The notes under the pieces were generated by a model. It saw only the letters and a program-made list of their open reading frames with translations. It was not told the origin of the DNA and ran no database searches. DNA of 29,727 nt. It comes from Sandaracinus sp. (GTDB lineage Bacteria > Myxococcota_A > Polyangia > Polyangiales > Houyiibacteriaceae). The stretch is taken from contig JACKEH010000056.1 of the NCBI GenBank assembly GCA_020633125.1, forward strand, positions 1-29,727, given 5' to 3'. This document shows, one piece after another, positions 1 through 8,906 of the stretch. The stretch's first letter is position 1, and each line of letters begins with the position of its first letter. The position numbers and the translations under genes were made by a program.

Positions 1-550
1 CAGGCGTGGTCACGGGTGGCTCGGGCACGAAGGGCGGAAGCTCGGGCAGCACTTGCCGGGCCAAGGGCAGCAACACCCAGAACGTCGCCGCGGGCCCGCG
101 CTGTGTCGCCGTCCCGGCCAGCTCTTCCAGGAGAACGGCCCATGGCTCGAGCGAAGGGTGAACGGCAAACCCCGAGCCCGGGGTCCGCCCGATGCGCTCC
201 AGATACGACTCGATGTCGGTGACGCCCGGCTCGGCCCAACCTCGCGAGCTCGCCAGGTTACGTAGGTCGTTCGAGGTGAGGCCATCACGAGACGCGCCGC
301 GCTCGTGGGCGACGAGGCATCGTTCGAGCGTCTCATGCACCCGAGCCTCCCACTCCGGCGTCAGCCCTGCGCGCGCGACGACGGTTCGGACGGCCTCGAG
401 CCCGTCGCCGAGATCCTCGTCGACGAGGACGAAAGGAAACGCCGGATGCTCCAGCAAGTCCTCTGGATCCTCGTCGGGTTCCACCTGCTCGAGCTCCCGG
501 AGGATCTGGAACGCGAGCCGGTCGGCCTCTCGCCACGCGTCGGCGGTCAT
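1..550 (-). CDS. Hypothetical protein, C-terminus cut by the window edge
   Basis: An open frame of 183 codons runs from an ATG at 550-548 to the left edge of the window without a stop. Its N-terminus begins MTADAWREADRLAFQILREL, and an acidic stretch with FPFVLVDEDLGDGLEAVR follows. I recognise no domain. There is no signal peptide and no membrane segment in the visible part. It lies 40 bp downstream of the GCS2-family gene on the same strand, so the two probably share a transcript. No clear Shine-Dalgarno sequence precedes the ATG. Support is the long open frame with high GC at third positions and tight spacing to its neighbour. The function is unknown. Confidence 0.6.
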   Translation of the reverse strand, partial: MTADAWREADRLAFQILRELEQVEPDEDPEDLLEHPAFPFVLVDEDLGDGLEAVRTVVARAGLTPEWEARVHETLERCLVAHERGASRDGLTSNDLRNLASSRGWAEPGVTDIESYLERIGRTPGSGFAVHPSLEPWAVLLEELAGTATQRGPAATFWVLLPLARQVLPELPPFVPEPPVTTP

Positions 551-590
551 GCGCGAACTCTAGAAGGCGGCAGGGACCGACGGAAGCGCG

Positions 591-1832
591 TCAGGCGAGC
601 AACATCCGCCCGTCGCGCAGGCACTCGGAGAGCTCGCGGCAGAGCCCTTCGAGGTTGGCGCGATCGACGCTGCCGACGCGCGTGAGCATGCGGCGCGCGA
701 GGGGACCGTGGCGGCGGATCAGATCGAGCGGCTCGGCGTGCTCGCGGGCGGGCGAGCAACGTTCGATGAGGTGATCCCAGAGCTGGCCGAAGGTGACGCG
801 GTCGCGACGCAGGCCGAACGCACGCAGGTACGCCGGGTCGTCGAGGACCGCCCGCTCGCCGTCGCGCATCGAGAGCTCGAGGAGGTAGGCGAGGCGCTCG
901 GTGCTGCCTTCGATCGGGTAGCTGCCCGGCAACATCTCGTAAGCCAGCGCGCGAATCACCGTGGCGATCGCGGCGCAGACCGCGACGTCGGCGCGCGGCG
1001 TCTCTTGGGCATCGATGAGACGAATCTGCATCACGCCGCGATCGAAACGCGCGACCGCGCCGCGGCCGTCGAGTCGCAGATCGCGGAGCAGACCGTCGGG
1101 ATCGACCGGCGCGACGGCCGCGTACATCGGTCGGAGGATGCGCGCCTCGTAGCCGGCCTGGCTGGTGATCGGCTCGGGCACGATGCGGCCGACGACCTGA
1201 GGGACCTTCGCGTGTTTGGCGCGGAAGAGGTCGACGCGCGTGTCCACGAAGGGGCTGCGGCGGCCGTCGACGAAAGGCGAGCTCGCGGCGAGCGCGGGGA
1301 TGAGCGGGAGGACGAGGCGGGTCGCGGCGTGAAGGCGCGCGAGCTCTTCGTCGCCCTCGAAGGGAATCTCGAGGTGGACGCTCTGCAGGTTCGTCCACGC
1401 GTGGCCGCGGCAACCGAAGACGGCGTCCCACGCGCGCAGCGTGCGGCTGGCGTCGATCGGCCAGAGTTGGGCGCGGGTGGGATCGAAGAGCGGGTGCAGA
1501 CCGCCGCCGAGCAGGCACGCACCGTGGGGCGCGAGCGCGTCGTTCATCGCCGCGGCCTCGGCCTCGAAGAAGTCGCCGAGACCTTCGAGCTTCTTCGTCT
1601 GCGCCGCGACCTCGACCTGATGGCGCACGAGCTCGCCGGCCCAACGCGCGAGGCCCCGCGGTCGCTCGAACGCGCGATCGGCGCGACCTTCTCCGAGGAG
1701 CACGTGTGCGAGCGGCGTCGGCAGCAGCGTGGCGGTGTCGACGATCGTCCACTCGATCTCGACGCCGAATCCTTCGAAGAGATGGGGCAACGGCAGGCCT
1801 CTCCGGGGGTCGGGGGGGGTCGGGCGGCGCAT
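591..1832 (-). CDS. Glutamate-cysteine ligase family (GCS2) carboxylate-amine ligase
   Basis: This 413-residue protein resembles the GCS2 family of ATP-dependent carboxylate-amine ligases, which make gamma-glutamyl amide bonds. Visible signs are the N-terminal GVEIEWTIVD (about residues 23-32), matching the family's G-E-E/I-E strand, and a histidine-containing core (QSVHLEIPF). RFDRGVMQIRLID and ADVAVCAAIATVIRAL follow, the latter typical of the C-terminal helical part. Members make gamma-glutamylcysteine or related compounds, but the substrate cannot be read here. The ATG at 1832 has no obvious Shine-Dalgarno; a start a few codons later is possible. A perfect 15-bp dyad (1833-1847) abuts the start codon. 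The partial gene at 1-550 follows 40 bp downstream. I am confident of the family and not of the substrate. Confidence 0.8.
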   Translation of the reverse strand: MRRPTPPDPRRGLPLPHLFEGFGVEIEWTIVDTATLLPTPLAHVLLGEGRADRAFERPRGLARWAGELVRHQVEVAAQTKKLEGLGDFFEAEAAAMNDALAPHGACLLGGGLHPLFDPTRAQLWPIDASRTLRAWDAVFGCRGHAWTNLQSVHLEIPFEGDEELARLHAATRLVLPLIPALAASSPFVDGRRSPFVDTRVDLFRAKHAKVPQVVGRIVPEPITSQAGYEARILRPMYAAVAPVDPDGLLRDLRLDGRGAVARFDRGVMQIRLIDAQETPRADVAVCAAIATVIRALAYEMLPGSYPIEGSTERLAYLLELSMRDGERAVLDDPAYLRAFGLRRDRVTFGQLWDHLIERCSPAREHAEPLDLIRRHGPLARRMLTRVGSVDRANLEGLCRELSECLRDGRMLLA

Positions 1833-1847
1833 GGATAGCAGCTATCC
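1833..1847. promoter_or_regulatory. 15-bp perfect palindrome abutting the GCS2 start codon
   Basis: GGATAGC, one central base, then GCTATCC forms a 7+1+7 dyad that touches the ATG of the minus-strand GCS2-family gene. It occupies the place where a Shine-Dalgarno would be expected, and none is visible. It could be an operator or an mRNA hairpin that limits initiation. The regulatory role is inference; only the dyad is seen. Confidence 0.35.
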
Positions 1848-2017
1848 CCCGGCGCGCGAGGATGAAACCCACTTTTGCGGCCGCAGCCCGTGGCCGGAGG
1901 CCGCGTCCTGCGCGCTTTCGCAGACCTCCGAGGGTCACCGTCTGCTAGATCGCGCGCGGAACCTCTCCCTCGAACCCGCGCGGCAGATCCGCGCAAGAAA
2001 CGACACGAGGAACGCAG

Positions 2018-3211
2018 ATGAAGAAGCTCGCGAAGGAACTCTGGATCGTCGCCGCCAAGCGCACGCCTTTCGGCGCGATGAACGGATCGCTCAAGGATCT
2101 CTCGGCCATCGACCTCGGCGCGCACGCGTCGAAGGCCGCGCTCGCGCAGTCGGGCATTCAGCCGAACGAGATCGACCACGTCATCTTCGGCAACGTCCAG
2201 CAGACCTCGGCCGACGCCATCTACGGCGGCCGCCACGTCGGCCTCAAGGCCGGCCTCCCGATCGAGGTGCCCGCGCTGACCGTGAACCGCCTCTGCGGCT
2301 CCGGCTTCCAGGCGGTGGTCACCGCGGCCGAGCAGATCCTCCTCGGCGACGCGAAGGCCGTGCTCGCGGTGGGCTCGGAGAACATGTCGCAGGCGCCGCA
2401 CTCGATGTGGGGCCTTCGCGACGGCCAGAAGTTCGGCCGCGCGCCGAAGATGGTCGACACCCTCTGGGAGGCGCTCACCGACAGCTTCTGCAAGCTGCCG
2501 ATGGCGATGACGGCCGAGAACCTCGCCGAGAAGTACGGCATCACGCGCGCAGACGCGGACGCCTTCGGCCTTCGCAGCCAGCAGCGTTGGGCCGCGGCAC
2601 AGGAAGGCGGCTTCTTCGCCGACGAGATCGCGCCGGTCACGCTCGAGACCCGCAAGGGCCCGAAGGTCGTCGACCGCGACGAGCACGCGCGCCCGGAGAC
2701 CACGATGGAGATCCTCGCGAAGCTCCCGACGGTCTTCAAGAAGGACGGCGTGGTCACGGCCGGCAACGCGAGCGGCATCTGCGACGGCGCCGCGGCCCTG
2801 ATCGTGGTGGACGCGGAGTGGGGCAAGAGCCGCGGGCTGCAGCCGCTCGCGAAGCTCGTGCAGTGGGGCGTCGCGGGCGTCGACCCGACGATCATGGGCA
2901 TCGGCCCGGCGCCGGCGATTCGCAACGCGCTCGACCGCGCGGGCCTCACGATCGCCGACATCGACCTCTTCGACGTGAACGAGGCCTTCGCGCCGCAGTT
3001 CCTCGCGGTGCAGAAGGAGCTCGGTCTTCCGGAAGAGAAGACGAACGTGAACGGCGGCGCGATCGCGCTCGGTCACCCGCTCGGCGCCAGCGGCGCGCGC
3101 ATCACGGCGAACCTCGTCTACACGGCGCGCAAGCTCGGCAAGAAGTTCAGCGTCGGCTCGGCGTGCATCGGCGGCGGCCAGGGCATCGCCGTGGTGCTCG
3201 AGAACGTCTGA
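2018..3211 (+). CDS. Thiolase (acetyl-CoA acetyltransferase / 3-ketoacyl-CoA thiolase)
   Basis: This full-length thiolase of 397 residues carries out thiolytic cleavage or Claisen condensation of acyl-CoA in fatty-acid degradation, ketone-body or polyhydroxyalkanoate metabolism. The nucleophilic cysteine is Cys93 in NRLCGSGFQAV. The active-site histidine is His353 in GGAIALGHPLGASGAR, and the second cysteine is Cys383 in GSACIGGGQG. The segment GSENMSQAPHSMWGLRDG is also typical. The length matches the usual 390-400 residues. The ATG at 2018 has GAGGAA about 6 bases upstream. It is a single-gene unit closed by a strong terminator at 3234. Degradative and biosynthetic thiolases cannot be told apart from motifs, and no beta-oxidation partner is adjacent. 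Confidence 0.95.
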   Translation: MKKLAKELWIVAAKRTPFGAMNGSLKDLSAIDLGAHASKAALAQSGIQPNEIDHVIFGNVQQTSADAIYGGRHVGLKAGLPIEVPALTVNRLCGSGFQAVVTAAEQILLGDAKAVLAVGSENMSQAPHSMWGLRDGQKFGRAPKMVDTLWEALTDSFCKLPMAMTAENLAEKYGITRADADAFGLRSQQRWAAAQEGGFFADEIAPVTLETRKGPKVVDRDEHARPETTMEILAKLPTVFKKDGVVTAGNASGICDGAAALIVVDAEWGKSRGLQPLAKLVQWGVAGVDPTIMGIGPAPAIRNALDRAGLTIADIDLFDVNEAFAPQFLAVQKELGLPEEKTNVNGGAIALGHPLGASGARITANLVYTARKLGKKFSVGSACIGGGQGIAVVLENV

Positions 3212-3233
3212 AACCCGTCGAGGGATGAGAAGA

Positions 3234-3261
3234 CGCCGCTCCGAAAGGGGCGGCGTTTTTT
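3234..3261 (+). terminator. Intrinsic terminator of the thiolase gene
   Basis: Nine paired bases (CGCCGCTCC with GGGGCGGCG, one G-T wobble) enclose a GAAA tetraloop and are followed at once by TTTTTT. This is a textbook Rho-independent terminator 23 bp after the thiolase stop codon. Confidence 0.9.
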
Positions 3262-3297
3262 CTTTGGCTGCGTCGGTGTGCGTGCCCGTCTCGCCGA

Positions 3298-3561
3298 CCG
3301 TGCCCGTGCCCGTGCCCGACTCGTGTCGGTGTCGGTGACCGTGTCCGTGTCGGTGTCCGTGTCGGTGACCGTGTCGGTGACCGTGTCCGTGTCCGTGACC
3401 GTGTCCGTGTCCGTGTCCGTGTCCGTGTCCGTGGCGCGCAGCGCCGTCTCTGCCTCCGTCTCCGTCTCCGTCTCCGTCTCCGTCTCCGTCTCCGTCTCCG
3501 TCTCCGTCTCCGGGGCCGCGAGCGGCGGTGGCGCGAAGCGCGGACGGGCACGGGCACGGGG
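3298..3561. repeat. Hexanucleotide array with inverted ends, between convergent genes
   Basis: The 318-bp gap between the thiolase and the antiporter is filled by a simple array. It opens with tandem CCGTGC (3298-3318), passes into CCGTGT/CGGTGT/CGGTGA units to about 3433, then into about ten CCGTCT units (about 3452-3511). It closes with CGGGCACGGGCACGGGG (3545-3561), which is the reverse complement of the opening. All units keep a 6-base period, and no reading frame with a plausible start uses it. The outer 16 bases on each side could pair. Slippage-driven expansion is the simplest origin. Confidence 0.85.
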
Positions 3562-3579
3562 CCGCGCGTAGCGGCCGCC

Positions 3580-5622
3580 TCAATCCCCCAAATCCCGCCC
3601 CTCCAACAACACCGCCTTTGCCCGCTCCAACCCCCCGCGCGAGCCGGCGAGCACCAACACGTCCCCCGACGCGAGCACCTCGCGCCCCGTGGGCACGACC
3701 TTCTGCTCGCCCCCCGCGTGACGAATCGCGACCACGCTCGCCCCCGAGCGCGCGCGTAGATCGAGCTCCGTGAGCGTGCGGCCCACCGCGTGCGCGCTCT
3801 CTTCGAGACCGACGCGCAACACCGTGTCGAGCCCGAGCACGCCGTCGACGAGCGACTCGCGCGACGCGCTGCCCGAGTCGGTCGCCAAGCCTTGGCGCGC
3901 GACCATGCCGAGCACCCGCTCCGCGCCGGAGCGCACGTCGAGCTCGAAGGTGCCCGCGCGCCGCCACAAATACGCGAGCGCCAACACGAGCAGCGCCATC
4001 GAGGTTGGCAGCGAAAAGGTCGCGCCCACGAAAGGAGCGAGGATCGCGAACACGGGTGCGCCGATCGCGATCAACACCAACACCTGCGCGAAGACCTGCA
4101 CGAGCCGCTGTACGCGCTCGTTGCTGTCGCCCGCGGCCAGACGCGCCAACGCCGCGCCGAAGCTTCGCGAGGTCCACACGAGGTGAAGCGCGATCGGCAC
4201 GATCAGCAGCGCGGCGCCGAGCAACACCGCGCGCTCGTCCCACTCTCCGTCGAGCTCGAAACGCTCCCGCGCGATGGCGCGAAGCCAGCGAAACTTCACC
4301 GACACCGCGACCACGACGCCCGTGAGCAAGGCGCCGTCGAGCGCGGTCGCGACCAACGTGCGCCGCACCTGCGCGCGCGCGGGGTTCGACGGCGGCGCCG
4401 TGCGAGCGCGCTCGAGCCACGCTTCGTAGAGCGTGAGCAAGGTGCGAAGGCGCTCCGGCATGTGGTGGTCCAGCCAACGCACGATCGCGTCCGCGCCGCG
4501 CATCGCGATCGGTGTCGTGAACGCCGTCAGCACCGCGACGGTCACGAGGATCGGCTGAAGCTCCGGCGGTGTGACCCCGGCCGCGCTGCCGATCGTCGCG
4601 AGGATGAACGCGAACTCGCCGATCTGCCCCAGCGCGAGACCCGACGAGACCGCCTTGCGAAGCCCGTTGCCGGAGAGCACGCCCGCGAGCCCGACCACCA
4701 CGAGCTGCCCGACGATCACCAGCACCGTCGCGTAGAGCGCGACGTCCACGTGCTCCCACGCGAGGCGCGGGTCGACGCTCATGCCGATCGACACGAAGAA
4801 GATCGCCGCGAAGACGTCGCGAAGCGGCGCGACGAGGTGCTCGACCTCGTGACCCTTGCCCGACTCGGCGACCAAGAGGCCTGCGAGGAACGCGCCGAGC
4901 GCGACCGAATAGCCGACCGCCGCCGCCGCCGCCGCGAGGCCGAAGCAGAGCCCCGTCACGAGCACGACGAGCGCCTCGGGTCGCTTCAGGTCCACGACCC
5001 GACGCACGAAACGCGGCACCACCAGCATGCCGACTGCGATCGTGCCCACCAGCACGACGAGCAGCTTGCCGATCGTGCGCAGCAGGTCCGAGGTCTCGAG
5101 CCCACCGCCCGCCGCGACCGCGGTGAGCACCGCGGCCAGCGTGATCGCGAGCACGTCCTGCACGACCAACACACCGAGCACGTGGTCCTTGAGCGCGCGC
5201 GACGCCTTCTGGTCGTCGAAGACCCGGCTGACGACCATGGTCGACGAGATGCACAAGCCGGCCCCGAGGAAGAGCGACGCGACCTCGCTCCAGCCGAGGA
5301 CGCGGCCGAAGCCGTAGCCGAGGGCGAGCATCGTCATGACCTCCGCGAGCGCCGTCGCGCCGGCGGTCGGAAGCACGGCCACGAAACGCAGGAGCCGCAG
5401 CTCGAGCCCGACCGTGAACATGACGAGCACGACCCCGAGCTCGCTCATCGTGTGCACACGCTGCGGGTCGGCGTAGATCGGGATCGGCAGGTACGGGCCG
5501 ACGACGAGGCCGGCGAGGAGGTAGCCGAGAATCGACGGCTGCTTCAGACGAACGGCGACCAGCCCGATGAGGGCTCCGATCGTGAGCACGAGCGCGAAGT
5601 CGGCGAGGAATCCGTGGTGCAA
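3580..5622 (-). CDS. CPA2-family monovalent cation:proton antiporter with C-terminal TrkA_C domain
   Basis: This inner-membrane antiporter of the Kef/CPA2 type has 680 residues from the TTG start. Its first ~390 residues are a run of hydrophobic helices with family signatures: KQPSILGYLLAGLVVGP, MFTVGLELRL (about 67-77) and VVQDVLAI with Gln155-Asp156. Three to four further membrane helices follow (about 440-590). A TrkA_C/RCK_C-like domain ends the protein (about 596-680). There is no Rossmann TrkA_N (NAD-binding) domain between them, unlike KefB/KefC. An in-frame ATG at 5973 would overlap the divergent Hpt gene and add an arginine-rich non-membrane tail. The TTG at 5622, with GGAG five bases upstream and the membrane domain starting at once, is preferred. 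The transported ion (K+ or Na+) is not decidable. Confidence 0.9.
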   Translation of the reverse strand: MHHGFLADFALVLTIGALIGLVAVRLKQPSILGYLLAGLVVGPYLPIPIYADPQRVHTMSELGVVLVMFTVGLELRLLRFVAVLPTAGATALAEVMTMLALGYGFGRVLGWSEVASLFLGAGLCISSTMVVSRVFDDQKASRALKDHVLGVLVVQDVLAITLAAVLTAVAAGGGLETSDLLRTIGKLLVVLVGTIAVGMLVVPRFVRRVVDLKRPEALVVLVTGLCFGLAAAAAAVGYSVALGAFLAGLLVAESGKGHEVEHLVAPLRDVFAAIFFVSIGMSVDPRLAWEHVDVALYATVLVIVGQLVVVGLAGVLSGNGLRKAVSSGLALGQIGEFAFILATIGSAAGVTPPELQPILVTVAVLTAFTTPIAMRGADAIVRWLDHHMPERLRTLLTLYEAWLERARTAPPSNPARAQVRRTLVATALDGALLTGVVVAVSVKFRWLRAIARERFELDGEWDERAVLLGAALLIVPIALHLVWTSRSFGAALARLAAGDSNERVQRLVQVFAQVLVLIAIGAPVFAILAPFVGATFSLPTSMALLVLALAYLWRRAGTFELDVRSGAERVLGMVARQGLATDSGSASRESLVDGVLGLDTVLRVGLEESAHAVGRTLTELDLRARSGASVVAIRHAGGEQKVVPTGREVLASGDVLVLAGSRGGLERAKAVLLEGRDLGD

Positions 5623-5632
5623 GGGGCTCCGG
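5620..5632 (-). promoter_or_regulatory. Ribosome binding site deciding a TTG start
   Basis: On the minus strand, GGAG followed by five bases precedes TTG at 5622-5620, which begins the residues LHHGFLADFALVL, the first membrane helix of the antiporter. This is the basis for rejecting the upstream in-frame ATG. Confidence 0.55.
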
Positions 5633-5650
5633 GGGACGAGGAGACCCCGT

Positions 5651-5679
5651 CCTATAGGGAAGACCACGCAGCGGGTCGA
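5651..5679 (-). promoter_or_regulatory. Candidate sigma70-type promoter for the antiporter
   Basis: On the minus strand TCGACC (-35-like, 4 of 6) and TATAGG (-10-like, 4 of 6) are separated by exactly 17 bases and end 28 bases upstream of the TTG start. In DNA this GC-rich an A/T hexamer stands out, but the matches are partial. The 5623-5803 gap is a divergent region shared with the Hpt gene and holds nothing else that I recognise. Confidence 0.3.
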
Positions 5680-5803
5680 GACCTCTTCGGATCGGCGACG
5701 CTCCCGAAGGAGGGACACTTCGCGTCGAGCCGTCACCCGATCGCGTCCGGAAATCCACGCCGACCGCTTGCTTCGCCACTCCGCGTCGCGAACCCTACGC
5801 GCC

Positions 5804-6130
5804 GTGGCCGGTGGACTCGAGGAACGTCTCGCGAAGCTTCGCGAGGGGTACGCAGCGAAGATGACCGAGAAGCTCGACGTGCTGGAGACGGCGGTTCGAA
5901 CCGTGGTCTCGCGTCGCGCGACGCCGGAAGAAGTCGACCTGCTCTGGGGCGCCGCCCACAAGCTCGCGGGCACCGCGGGGAGCTACGGCTTCCAGCAGAT
6001 CGGCGAGGTCGTGCAGGAGATGGAGACGCTGGTCGGTCCGTTCCGCTCGCTCGGCGACCTTCCGCGTCCGGTGTGCGACGGCTTGGTGTTGCTGCTCGAA
6101 GAAGCGCGCCGCCTCTCGCGCCACGTCTGA
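5804..6130 (+). CDS. Stand-alone histidine phosphotransfer (Hpt) protein
   Basis: This small helical protein of 108 residues carries the Hpt signature AAHKLAGTAGSYGF. His52 is the probable phosphorylated histidine and is followed by the usual K-L-x-G. Hpt proteins relay phosphate between a hybrid kinase and a response regulator in the cytoplasm. The start is taken as GTG at 5804, which keeps the first helix (EERLAKLREGYAAKMTEKLDVLETAV). The frame is open further upstream, but those residues are arginine-rich and overlap the divergent antiporter gene. No Shine-Dalgarno is evident. No kinase or regulator gene is adjacent, so its partners lie elsewhere. Confidence 0.75.
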   Translation: MAGGLEERLAKLREGYAAKMTEKLDVLETAVRTVVSRRATPEEVDLLWGAAHKLAGTAGSYGFQQIGEVVQEMETLVGPFRSLGDLPRPVCDGLVLLLEEARRLSRHV

Positions 6131-6154
6131 GCTCTGGACGTCTCCGACGCCGCT

Positions 6155-6201
6155 CGCGACGTCACATCACGGCTTCGAGGCGCGGCTCTCGTGACGTCGC
6201 G
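6155..6201. terminator. 11-bp inverted repeat between convergent hpt and cstA ends
   Basis: CGCGACGTCAC (6155-6165) and GTGACGTCGCG (6191-6201) are perfect complements around a 25-base spacer. They sit in the 85-bp gap between the 3' ends of two convergent genes. A bidirectional termination or mRNA-end hairpin is the likeliest role. There is no T-tract, so intrinsic termination is not proven. The inner GACGTC palindromes would also suit a protein-binding site. Confidence 0.5.
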
Positions 6202-6215
6202 CCATCTCGTCGTGC

Positions 6216-7934
6216 TCACGTCGCCGCGTCGCGAAGCCGTCCCACCGCGCGACCGGCTTCCACGAGCATCCAGAACGTGAGCGCGAGCAGCGCCGCCGCG
6301 AAAGCCGCGAGCCCCCACGCCTCTTGGCCGACGAATTGCCGCAGCTTCTCGAGCAGCGCCAAGACGCTGGCCACGGTGACGAGCACCATCGGGATCACGA
6401 GCGGCAGCACCGGCTTGCGACGCACCGCGAAGTAGAGCGCCATCACCACGAGCGCGAGCGCGGCGAGCAGCTGGTTGCTCGCGCCGAAGAGCGGCCAGAG
6501 CACCCACCCGAGCTCGCGGGTCTGGCCGCTCGGATCGGTGGTCTGCCCGAACGCGAGGAAGACCGCGGGCAGCAACGCGATCGCGGTCGCGAGCGTGGGT
6601 TTGGTCAGCGCCTTCACGCCGACCGCTTGGCCGAGCTCGGCGACGATGAAGCGCTGAATGCGCGCGGCGGTGTCGAGCGTGGTCGCCGCGAACGAGATCA
6701 CGAGCACCGCCATCACCGTGCGTGCGAGCTCGGTCGGAATGCCGAGCTGCTCCAGGAACGCGCCACCCCCGAGCACGAACGCGCTCGCTTGGTTCGCGCC
6801 CGCGTGCGCCCAGCGGTCGTAGTAGGTCGCCCAGGAGAGGTCCGCGATCGCGCCTTGGCCCGGCAAGGTGCACGCGCCGACGAGCGCAATGCCCGCGACC
6901 GCCGCGAGCGTGCTGGCGAGCGCGAGCGCGCCTTCGCCGAGCATCGCGCCGTAGCCGACCATTCGCGCGTCGGAGAGCGAGCGCAGCTGTTTGCTCGTGG
7001 TGCCGCTCGAGACGAGCCCGTGAAAGCCGCTGATCGCGCCGCACGCGACGGTGACGAAGAGCAACGGAAAGATCGAAGGCGCATCTCCGTCGGTGCGCAC
7101 GGCGGGCGCGTCGAACTCGGGCCACGCGAAGAAGAGGCCGCCGAAGAGCGCCGCGAGACCGACGAAGAGCTGGTGGCTGTTGACGAAGTCGCGGGGCTGC
7201 AAGAGCAACCACACCGGCAACAAGCTCGCGACGGCCGCGTAGACGAAGAGGAAGACGATCCACGCGCGCCGGCTCGTCGTGGCGTCCCATCCCGCGATCG
7301 CCCGCAGATCGAAGGGCGCCTTCGTGCCGACCCAGACCAGCGCGTAGAGCGCGACGAGCACCACGAGCGACGGCACGAGCGCGCCGATCTTCTTCTTGTG
7401 AATGAGCCAGCCGATCGCCATGGCCATCGGGATCTCGGCTTGAATCGGCAGGACGCTGGCCGGCTGCGCGACGAAGAGGCCGGCGATCACCATCGCGAAG
7501 ACCGCGAGCACCAGCCACACGAGCACCAGCACGAAGCAGAGGAAGAGCACCCGCGCGCGGCCACCCATCACGTCGTTGGCGAGGTCGGCGATCGAGCGCC
7601 CGCCTTCGCGTGCGCTCGCGACCAGCGCGCCGAAGTCGTGCACCGCGCCGAGAAAGATCGTGCCGAGCACCACCCAGGCGAGCGCGGGCAACCAGCCCCA
7701 ATAGGCGGCCACGCAAGGACCGACGATGGGCGCCGCGCCCGCAATGCTCGTGAAGTGGTGGCCGAAGAGCACGTGCCGATCGGTGGGCACGAAGTCGACG
7801 CCGTCTTCCTTGGCGATCGAAGGCATCTCGATCGTCTCGTCGTCGCCGAAGATTCGGGCGCCCACCCAGCGCGCGTAGAAACGGTAGCCGAGGGCGAAAC
7901 AAGCGAGGACGACGAGGGCGGCGAGGGCGGCCAT
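6216..7934 (-). CDS. cstA: CstA-family carbon starvation transporter
   Basis: This polytopic inner-membrane protein of 572 residues belongs to the CstA family, whose members import peptides or pyruvate during carbon limitation. The signature PTDRHVLFGHHFTSIAGAAPIVGP occupies about residues 50-73. Other recognisable family segments are DFGALVASAREGGRSIADLA, GFHGLVSSGTTSKQ and SFAATTLDTAARIQRFIV. It is shorter than the ~700-residue enterobacterial CstA because it lacks the long C-terminal extension; compact versions are common outside enterics. The ATG at 7934 begins a hydrophobic helix directly. The frame stays open upstream only because it runs through a repeat array, so longer starts are rejected. 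No good Shine-Dalgarno is visible. Its promoter must lie in the ~50 bp before the array or inside the array. Confidence 0.92.
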   Translation of the reverse strand: MAALAALVVLACFALGYRFYARWVGARIFGDDETIEMPSIAKEDGVDFVPTDRHVLFGHHFTSIAGAAPIVGPCVAAYWGWLPALAWVVLGTIFLGAVHDFGALVASAREGGRSIADLANDVMGGRARVLFLCFVLVLVWLVLAVFAMVIAGLFVAQPASVLPIQAEIPMAMAIGWLIHKKKIGALVPSLVVLVALYALVWVGTKAPFDLRAIAGWDATTSRRAWIVFLFVYAAVASLLPVWLLLQPRDFVNSHQLFVGLAALFGGLFFAWPEFDAPAVRTDGDAPSIFPLLFVTVACGAISGFHGLVSSGTTSKQLRSLSDARMVGYGAMLGEGALALASTLAAVAGIALVGACTLPGQGAIADLSWATYYDRWAHAGANQASAFVLGGGAFLEQLGIPTELARTVMAVLVISFAATTLDTAARIQRFIVAELGQAVGVKALTKPTLATAIALLPAVFLAFGQTTDPSGQTRELGWVLWPLFGASNQLLAALALVVMALYFAVRRKPVLPLVIPMVLVTVASVLALLEKLRQFVGQEAWGLAAFAAALLALTFWMLVEAGRAVGRLRDAAT

Positions 7935-7984
7935 GGGGGCGGGAGGGTAACGCAGGCGGTTTCCACCGTGCCCTCGTCCGTGAG

Positions 7985-8817
<833 letters not shown>

Positions 8818-8906
8818 GACGAGGGCTCCGTCACCGACGAGGCCTCGGGAGCAGCAGGAAGGCCCCCGCACTGGCACCGCTCCTCGAACCCGCCCACGCT
8901 CGCGCC

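Noticed and set aside
1544..5779. A 1411-residue minus-strand open frame spanning several genes
   Set aside because: It runs antisense to the thiolase and out of frame with the antiporter. Its composition is arginine/alanine-rich shadow sequence without any domain.
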